DNA from: Akkermansiaceae bacterium UBA2367
Lineage (GTDB): Bacteria > Verrucomicrobiota > Verrucomicrobiia > Verrucomicrobiales > DEV007
Reading direction: 5' to 3'
Length of the DNA: 26,558 bases
NCBI GenBank assembly: GCA_002344525.1
Contig: DDTJ01000026.1
Location: forward strand, 1 to 26,558
A program made the translations under genes and the position numbers. The notes under the pieces are model-generated. The model ran no database searches. It saw only the letters and a program-made list of their open reading frames with translations, and was not told the origin of the DNA. Every line of letters begins with the position of its first letter. Position 1 is the first letter of the stretch. This document shows, in pieces, positions 22,173 to 26,558 of this stretch.

Positions 22173-23639
22173 TCACCCCTCCGCCGTCTTCGCCCGGTTC
22201 TCGAAGCGCATGAACTCCTTGTGGAAGGTCAGGGGCACCTCTCCGGTGGGACCGTTGCGCTGCTTCGCGATGATGAACTCCGCCTCGCCGTAAAGGTTCT
22301 CCTTGTCCTCGTCGTCGGCGTAGACCTCGGGCCGCATGAGCAGGCCGACGAGGTCGGCGTCCTGCTCGATGGAGCCGGATTCGCGGAGGTCGCTCATGCG
22401 CGGCTTACCGCCGCGCGAGTCGGGGTTGCGGTTGAGCTGGGCGAGGACGATGACGGGGATATCGAGCTCCTTGGCGATGCCTTTGATTCCGCCGGAGATG
22501 GAGGCGATCTCCTTCTCGCGCCCGTCCCGGTTCCCCACGTCGGGAGCCTTGAGGAGCTGTAGGTAGTCGATGGCGATGAGCCGGATGCCGTGCTCCTGCT
22601 TCAGCCGCCGCGCCTTGGCCTGGAGCTCGTTGATGGTCAGGCCGGGGGTGTCGTCGATCCAGATGGGGGCCTCGGCGAGCTGGCCCGCGACCTGCATCAG
22701 CTTGGGGAGGTCGGCCTTCCCGAGAAAGCCGCCACGCAGCTTCTGCATCTGCACCTTGGCGCGGGAGCAGAGGAGGCGCTGCACGAGGGACTCGGAAGTC
22801 ATTTCCAGACTGAAGACGGCGCAGGGCATGGCGTTGTCCTTCCGGATCGCGATGTTCTCGACGATGTTCATGACGAAGGAGGTCTTGCCCATGGAGGGGC
22901 GCGCCGCCACGACGATCATTTCGCCGCCGTGGAAGCCGTTCGTCATCTTATCGAGATCGTCGAACCCGGTCATGAGGCCTCCTCCGCCGCCCTCGTTGTT
23001 GTAGATGTCCTGGATGGACTCGATGGCCTTGAGGACGTGGACGCGCATCTCCTCGATGCCCTTCTCCCGCTCGGTCTCGCTGCGGATCTGGAGGATGCGC
23101 TTCTCGACGCCGTCGAGGAAATGCGCGGCGTTCCCCGGCCCGTCGTAGGCCTCGGTGACGCACTCGGTGCAGTCCTGGATGACGCGGCGGAGGACGAACT
23201 TCTCCTTCAGGAAGGCGGCATAGTCGTCGAAGAGGGCGGTGGTGGGGACTTCGTCGAGGAGGTCGGCGAGGGTCTTCGGCCCGCCCACGGCGTCGAGCTG
23301 GTCGCGGTTGGAAAGCTCGGTGTTCAGGACGATGAGGTCGAGCTTGCCCTCGGGCCGCGTCTTGTAGAGATGGAGGAGGGCCTCGAAGACGATCCGGTGC
23401 GCGGGGAGGTAGAAGTAGCCCGGCCCCAGCTTCTCGATGGCCTTCGGGATGATGGTCGCGGGGTCGAGAAGCATGCACGAGAGCACGGCGCGCTCGGCAT
23501 CGGGATTGGAGGGCATGGAGCGGAGGGGATCCTCCGGCGACAGAGTCTTGGAAAAGGGCTTGCCGCCCTCGTCCTTCGAGCGCTTCGGGCCGTTTTTGAG
23601 GGAGCCACCTCCGCCGTTGGCGGTGCTGGGGTCGGGCAT
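22173..23639 (-). CDS. dnaB: Replicative DNA helicase DnaB
   Basis: A 488-residue hexameric 5'-3' helicase of the replication fork. After a polar leader of about 40 residues, the N-terminal DnaB domain starts at SMPSNPDAERAVLSCMLL (41-58). The RecA-like domain shows Walker A AARPSMGKTS (245-254), Walker B LIAIDYLQLL (354-363), the DLRESGSIEQDAD motif (418-429) and the AKQRNGPTGE loop with the arginine finger (458-467). All catalytic motifs are intact and length is normal; no intein is present. rplI lies upstream in the same direction, the widely conserved rplI-dnaB order, but the 185-bp gap contains a terminator-like hairpin, so dnaB may have its own promoter or be read through. Confidence 0.97.
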   Translation of the reverse strand: MPDPSTANGGGGSLKNGPKRSKDEGGKPFSKTLSPEDPLRSMPSNPDAERAVLSCMLLDPATIIPKAIEKLGPGYFYLPAHRIVFEALLHLYKTRPEGKLDLIVLNTELSNRDQLDAVGGPKTLADLLDEVPTTALFDDYAAFLKEKFVLRRVIQDCTECVTEAYDGPGNAAHFLDGVEKRILQIRSETEREKGIEEMRVHVLKAIESIQDIYNNEGGGGGLMTGFDDLDKMTNGFHGGEMIVVAARPSMGKTSFVMNIVENIAIRKDNAMPCAVFSLEMTSESLVQRLLCSRAKVQMQKLRGGFLGKADLPKLMQVAGQLAEAPIWIDDTPGLTINELQAKARRLKQEHGIRLIAIDYLQLLKAPDVGNRDGREKEIASISGGIKGIAKELDIPVIVLAQLNRNPDSRGGKPRMSDLRESGSIEQDADLVGLLMRPEVYADDEDKENLYGEAEFIIAKQRNGPTGEVPLTFHKEFMRFENRAKTAEG

Positions 23640-23703
23640 GGGAAGGGTGCGGTTGGAAAGTGCGGGAACAGGAGAAAACCCCGACCTCTTCCCTGCGGGG
23701 ACG

Positions 23704-23738
23704 AAAAAGGGCGGGTCCGCTATCTAAGCGTCCCGCCC
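23704..23738 (-). terminator. Intrinsic terminator-like hairpin between rplI and dnaB
   Basis: On the minus strand, GGGCGGG (23738-23732) pairs with CCCGCCC (23715-23709), extended inside by AGCG/CGCT with a small bulge and a five-base loop, and is followed at once by TTTTT (23708-23704). This is a classical GC stem plus U-run and lies about 87 bp beyond the rplI stop and 65 bp before the dnaB start. It could end rplI transcription or attenuate dnaB. Confidence 0.65.
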
Positions 23739-23824
23739 GCGTTTCGCAAAACGAATCCTCGGCGAAGCCTTGAAAATCGCTTTTTTCGATCCCCTCCCCT
23801 TCGGAAAAGAGGAGGGAGCGACGA

Positions 23825-24328
23825 TCACTCGTCCCCGGCCTCGGCCTTCGCGCCTTCCCCGTTTTCATCCGAATCCGCCGCGACGACGCGGACGGTCACG
23901 GAGGCTTCGACGGAGGGGTGCAGCTTCACCGGGATCTCGAAGGAGCCGAGGGTCTTGATCGGCGCGTCGAGGAGGATCTGGTGGCGGTCGATGGTGAGAC
24001 GGCCCTTCTCGGCGATGAGCGCGGCGATGTCGGCCGTGGTCACGGAGCCGAAGGCCTTGCCGCCTTGGCCGAGGGACAGCTCGGTGGAGAGGCGCAGCTT
24101 GCGCAGCTTCGTCGCGGCGTTCTCCGCGTTGGCCAGCTCCTCGGCCTCGCGGCGGGCGCGGACTTCCTGGAGGCGGGTGACGTGGCGGAGGTTCGACTTG
24201 GTCGCCTCGTAGGCGCGGTCTTGCGGCAGCAGGAAGTTGCGCGCGAAGCCACGCTTCACCTTGACGACATCGGCCTCGGCGCCCAGTCCTTCGATTTTTT
24301 CTTTGAGAATCACTTCAACGGTAGCCAT
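23825..24328 (-). CDS. rplI: 50S ribosomal protein bL9
   Basis: A 167-residue ribosomal protein of the large-subunit L1 stalk region. MATVEVILKEKIEGLGAEAD and VKVKRGFARNFLLPQDRAYEAT form the N-terminal rRNA-binding domain with the signature GxARNxLLP loop; a long helix (about 45-85) joins the C-terminal domain (KLFGSVTTADIA-like GKAFGSVTTADIAALI, then HPSVEASVTVRVVA). The tail DSDENGEGAKAEAGDE is an acidic extension beyond the usual roughly 150 residues. The ATG at 24328 is chosen by homology; 13 further in-frame upstream codons lie in the leader between the promoter and the gene. The usual upstream partners rpsF and rpsR are absent here; a divergent thioredoxin-fold gene takes their place. 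Confidence 0.96.
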   Translation of the reverse strand: MATVEVILKEKIEGLGAEADVVKVKRGFARNFLLPQDRAYEATKSNLRHVTRLQEVRARREAEELANAENAATKLRKLRLSTELSLGQGGKAFGSVTTADIAALIAEKGRLTIDRHQILLDAPIKTLGSFEIPVKLHPSVEASVTVRVVAADSDENGEGAKAEAGDE

Positions 24329-24364
24329 GGCCTTGGTCGGTTCGGTTTTGGAAAAAGAGCGGGA

Positions 24365-24393
24365 CATGTAGCTGCGATCCGGTAGAATGTCAA
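24365..24393 (-). promoter_or_regulatory. Sigma-70 promoter for rplI
   Basis: Read on the minus strand, a perfect -35 hexamer TTGACA (24393-24388) is followed after exactly 17 bp by TACATG (24370-24365) as the -10, which keeps the key TA and fourth A. Transcription would begin near 24357, giving a leader of about 29 bases before the rplI ATG. The -35 perfection, spacing and position agree. It excludes an rpsF-rpsR read-through from upstream, because the upstream gene is divergent. Confidence 0.65.
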
Positions 24394-24429
24394 CCGGCAG
24401 AGGCGGATTTCCCCACCCGCCCGAAAAAC

Positions 24430-25011
24430 ATGGCCGAAGTCCCCTCCACCTTCCAGCTCGCGCCGGGTTCGCCCGCGCCCGATTTCTCCCTGCCCGACGC
24501 CTCCGGCGCGCTTCATTCGCCCGCGAGCCTCGTTTTGGGGAAACGGGGCCTGCTCGTCGTCTTCGCCTGCAACCACTGCCCCTACGTCGTCCACCTCGCC
24601 GATGCCCTCGGGCGCTTCGCCGCCGACATCGCCGGGCGGGGCGTCGCCACCGCCGCCATCGCCTCGAACGACACGGAGCGCTACCCCGCCGACGCGCCGG
24701 AGCGGATGCCGGAGTTCGCCGACGCGCACGGCTGGGCCTTCCCCTACCTGCACGACGCCACGCAAGAGGTCGCGCACGCCTACGCCGCCGCCTGCACGCC
24801 GGACTTCTACCTCTTCGACGACGCCCTGCGCCTCGTCTACGCGGGCCAGTTCGACGAGAGCCGCCCGGGCCGGGGCGTCCCCACCGGGGCCGATCTGGCG
24901 GCGGCGGTGGAGCAGCTCCTCGCCGACCAACCCGCGCCCGAACCTTGGTATCCGAGCACAGGCTGCAATATCAAATGGAAGCCGGGCAACGAGCCGGATT
25001 ATTTCGGGTAG
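24430..25011 (+). CDS. Thioredoxin-fold redox protein (AhpC/TSA-like)
   Basis: A 193-residue thioredoxin-fold protein. It opens with the peroxiredoxin-type PGSPAPDFSLPDASG, has the redox motif FACNHCPYV with C47 and C50 (CxxC), and later the cis-Pro segment ACTPDFYLFD. This CNHCP form is typical of the AhpC/TSA-family 'thioredoxin family protein' group with unknown partner; they are thought to act as thiol oxidoreductases or peroxidases. No signal peptide, so cytoplasmic. The C-terminus WYPSTGCNIKWKPGNEPDYF is well conserved in this subgroup. It is divergent from rplI (about 100 bp) and co-directional with the nucleoside hydrolase 240 bp downstream. Confidence 0.87.
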   Translation: MAEVPSTFQLAPGSPAPDFSLPDASGALHSPASLVLGKRGLLVVFACNHCPYVVHLADALGRFAADIAGRGVATAAIASNDTERYPADAPERMPEFADAHGWAFPYLHDATQEVAHAYAAACTPDFYLFDDALRLVYAGQFDESRPGRGVPTGADLAAAVEQLLADQPAPEPWYPSTGCNIKWKPGNEPDYFG

Positions 25012-25094
25012 GTTGGGTGGTTCGCTCCATCCAAATCGAGGAGGCGAAATCTGTAGGCGAGGTCATTGACCTCGCTCGGGCGTCGATCAGTCAC

Positions 25095-25200
25095 CATCTG
25101 CGAAAATTTGCGGGCATCTGCGGCCATCTGCGTCAAAAAGGAATGGGGAACGCAGATTTCCACGGATGACACGCCGATTGGCGCAGATAAACACGGATGA
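25095..25200. repeat. CATCTGCG / CGCAGAT...CACGGATGA repeat cluster
   Basis: Three CATCTGCG units (25095, 25115, 25125) with a degenerate TTTGCG copy are followed by two 19-base units, CGCAGAT-N3-CACGGATGA, at 25151-25169 and 25182-25200, a 31-bp period. CATCTGCG on one side and CGCAGAT on the other are inverted, so the cluster can fold as a long weak hairpin. It fills most of the 240-bp gap between the thioredoxin-fold and nucleoside hydrolase genes, in which no gene is seen. Confidence 0.7.
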
Positions 25201-25251
25201 TCCGTCCATCCGCCACTTGGCATTTTCCGCCTTCCAACCGAGGCTGCCCCG

Positions 25252-26295
25252 ATGCAACTCCCTCGCCCCATGCTACGCACCCTCCTCCTTCCCGCCCTCG
25301 CTTCCGTCATCGCCCTTACTCCCGTCCCGTCTATGGCGCAGAAGGCCCCGGTGAAGATGATCTTCGACACGGACATGGGCAACGACATCGACGACGCCAT
25401 GGCCCTCGCCATGATCCACCAGCTCGCGCGGCGCGGCGCGGTGGAACTGCTCGCGGTGACCTCGACGAAGGACCACGCCAAATCTGTCGCCTACATCGAC
25501 GCGCTCAACACCTGGTATGGCTTCCCCGACATCCCCCTCGGCGCGGTGCGGGACGGCGCGGCGAAGGAAGAGGGCCGCTTCAACGGCCAAGTGGACCGCC
25601 GGGGTCCCACCGATCAATTTCTGTTCCCCTATGATATCGACGGCACCAAAGCACCCGAGGCCGTCTCGCTGATCCGCCAGACCCTCGCCGCGCAGCCCGA
25701 CGGATCGGTCATGCTCGTGCAGGTGGGCTTCTTCACCAACTTCGCCCGGCTCCTCGACACGAAGGGCGACGAGCATTCCCCCCTCGACGGTCCCGCCCTC
25801 ATCCGGGCGAAGGTGAAGGAGCTGGTCCTGATGGCCGGGGCCTTCCAAACGATCCGGCACAACACGAAACACATCGAATACAACGTGAAGCTCGACATCC
25901 CCTCGGCGAAGCGCATCGCCGCCGACTGGCCCACCCCGGTGGTCTGGAGCGGCTACGAGATCGGGATCGCGGCGGCCTACCCTTGGAAAAGCATCGTCGA
26001 GGACTACGACTACGTGGAGCACCATTTGATCAAGGACAGCTACCTCGCCTACGTGCCGGAGCAACCCCACGACCGCCCCACTTGGGATCTGACCGCCGCG
26101 CTCTACGCCATCTATCCCGACCGGGACTACTTCGACCTCTCGCCGAAGGGCCACGTCCTCGTCGACGACGAGGGCCGCACCGATTTCCGCGTGAAGGAGG
26201 ACGGCAACGACCACTATCTGATCATGGACGCGGTGCAGACCGAACGGGTGCGCGAGGCCTTCGTGCAGCTTTGCACGGAACCGCCCGGGAGGTAA
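25252..26295 (+). CDS. Secreted inosine-uridine-type nucleoside hydrolase
   Basis: A 347-residue exported nucleoside hydrolase, which cleaves the N-glycosidic bond of nucleosides to base and ribose. The signal peptide runs to about residue 29 (LRTLLLPALASVIALTPVPSMAQ). The calcium-binding Asp cluster is DTDMGNDIDDAMAL (39-52), the form seen in secreted PVC and Bacteroidota members. Later come VQVGFFTNFARLL (131-type ribose contact region), ELVLMAGAF, EYNVKLDIPSAKRI and PTWDLTAALYAIYP, with the expected C-terminal Asp ligand in the last. Two starts are possible (25252 and 25270); both leave a valid signal peptide. It probably salvages nucleosides in the periplasm. Function within the family (substrate preference) cannot be read. 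Confidence 0.87.
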   Translation: MQLPRPMLRTLLLPALASVIALTPVPSMAQKAPVKMIFDTDMGNDIDDAMALAMIHQLARRGAVELLAVTSTKDHAKSVAYIDALNTWYGFPDIPLGAVRDGAAKEEGRFNGQVDRRGPTDQFLFPYDIDGTKAPEAVSLIRQTLAAQPDGSVMLVQVGFFTNFARLLDTKGDEHSPLDGPALIRAKVKELVLMAGAFQTIRHNTKHIEYNVKLDIPSAKRIAADWPTPVVWSGYEIGIAAAYPWKSIVEDYDYVEHHLIKDSYLAYVPEQPHDRPTWDLTAALYAIYPDRDYFDLSPKGHVLVDDEGRTDFRVKEDGNDHYLIMDAVQTERVREAFVQLCTEPPGR

Positions 26296-26304
26296 ATCCG
26301 AAAT

Positions 26305-26404
26305 CCGAAGCTCGAAATCCGAAGCGGCAGGCCCGCCATATCCGGCAAAAAAATCAGCGAAGATCAGTGGTCGCCCAACCCGCATTTCGGATTTCGAGCT
26401 TCGG
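26305..26404. repeat. Composite inverted-repeat element, second copy
   Basis: An exact 19-bp inverted pair, CCGAAGCTCGAAATCCGAA (26305-26323) and its complement (26386-26404), encloses ATCAGCGAAGATCAGTGGTCGCC-type sequence. The same motif set (TCCGAA arms, ATCAGCG, GGTCGCC) builds the element at 6206-6387. It starts just nine bases after the nucleoside hydrolase stop and separates it from the opposing tRNA genes. Confidence 0.75.
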
Positions 26405-26410
26405 GCTTTC

Positions 26411-26433
26411 CCATTTCCGCGCAGCGGAAATGG
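26411..26433 (-). terminator. Perfect hairpin joined to the tRNA-Pro 3' end
   Basis: CCATTTCCGC (26411-26420) and GCGGAAATGG (26424-26433) form a 10-bp perfect stem with a three-base loop. On the minus strand the first three bases of the stem are the encoded CCA end of tRNA-Pro. It may act as a terminator or a processing signal, but no T-run follows. Confidence 0.45.
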
Positions 26434-26507
26434 TCGGGGTGACTGGATTCGAACCAGCGACCTCGTCGTCCCGAACGACGCGCGCTACCAGCCTGCGCTA
26501 CACCCCG
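26431..26507 (-). tRNA. tRNA-Pro (anticodon CGG)
   Basis: The 77-base minus-strand sequence folds as a full tRNA: acceptor stem CGGGGTG/CACCCCG with discriminator A, a D-arm with GGCTGGTAGCGC, anticodon stem CGTCG/CGACG with loop TTCGGGA giving anticodon CGG, and T-arm loop TTCGAAT. The CCA end is encoded. It reads CCG codons, frequent in this GC-rich genome. Confidence 0.93.
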
Positions 26508-26516
26508 AGTCTCCGG

Positions 26517-26558
26517 TGGCGCAGCCGTAGGGATTCGAACCCCAAACCTTCTGATCCG
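26517..26558 (-). tRNA. tRNA-Arg, 3' part (anticodon NCG), cut by window edge
   Basis: Only the 3' half lies in the window. The minus strand reads, from the edge, CGGA (anticodon positions 35-36 = CG, then G37, A38), stem TCAGA, variable AGGTT, T-arm TGGGG-TTCGAAT-CCCTA, acceptor CGGCTGC, discriminator G and encoded CCA. Anticodon NCG means arginine. It lies nine bases upstream of tRNA-Pro, so both are likely one transcript. Confidence 0.85.

Noticed and set aside
22590..24212. A 540-codon plus-strand frame opposite dnaB and rplI
   Set aside because: Antisense to two universally conserved genes and spans the gap and terminator hairpin between them.
25095..25200. CRISPR array
   Set aside because: Units are too short (8 and 19 bases), spacing is 10-31 bp with related rather than unique spacers, and no cas gene is nearby.

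Overview
The window is GC-rich chromosomal DNA, most likely from a member of the Verrucomicrobiota (PVC superphylum). The best indicators are a giant secreted protein that joins FG-GAP repeats, a PVC-type dehydrogenase propeller, a HEAT-like region and a CxxCH haem site; a ceramidase-like and a Tat-type TIM-barrel secreted enzyme; an EboE homologue; and many short dispersed palindromic repeats between genes. No transposase, integrase, phage gene or CRISPR array is visible. Coding density is high, with no gene-free stretch longer than about 250 bases, so this looks like core and lineage-specific chromosome rather than an acquired island.

Layout. 1-6192: a shortened four-helix-bundle gene (minus), then the 1552-residue haem/propeller protein and an EamA-type transporter (plus). 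6392-11632: a minus-strand run of a small secreted peptide, a secreted alpha/beta hydrolase, a short-chain dehydrogenase, and three genes resembling the inner-membrane assembly part of type II secretion or type IV pilus systems (GspL/PilM-PilN-like, GspM/PilO-like and GspC/PilP-like). 11685-13030: two translationally coupled polytopic membrane proteins of unknown function rich in membrane-embedded His/Glu. 13025-14767: apolipoprotein N-acyltransferase (lnt, minus). 14927-16114: a lone eboE-like gene. 16267-17881: a divergent signalling pair, a response regulator and a degenerate receiver joined to a DHp-like histidine segment, around an AT-rich control region with a 22-bp-phased direct repeat. 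17957-22049: plus-strand run of a TIGR01777-type epimerase, a HAD phosphatase, a ceramidase-like protein and a sugar isomerase-like protein. 22173-24328: dnaB and rplI (minus), with a clear sigma-70 promoter for rplI and a terminator-like hairpin between the two. 24430-26295: a thioredoxin-fold protein and a secreted nucleoside hydrolase (plus). 26431-26558: tRNA-Pro(CGG) and the 3' half of a tRNA-Arg (minus).

How the parts relate. Housekeeping functions (lnt, rplI, dnaB, tRNAs) alternate with secreted or periplasmic catabolic enzymes. The most striking architectural rule concerns gene ends. The window has five convergent gene junctions. Four carry inverted-repeat elements of about three different sequence families, and in the fifth the two opposing stop codons overlap. 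Other short repeat families (TTGAGAG, CATCTGCG, AACTTGGA) sit between co-directional genes. The best candidates for undescribed biology are these junction elements, the His/Glu membrane-protein pair, the kinase-like protein lacking an ATPase domain with its phased operator, and the stand-alone GspL/M/C-like trio.
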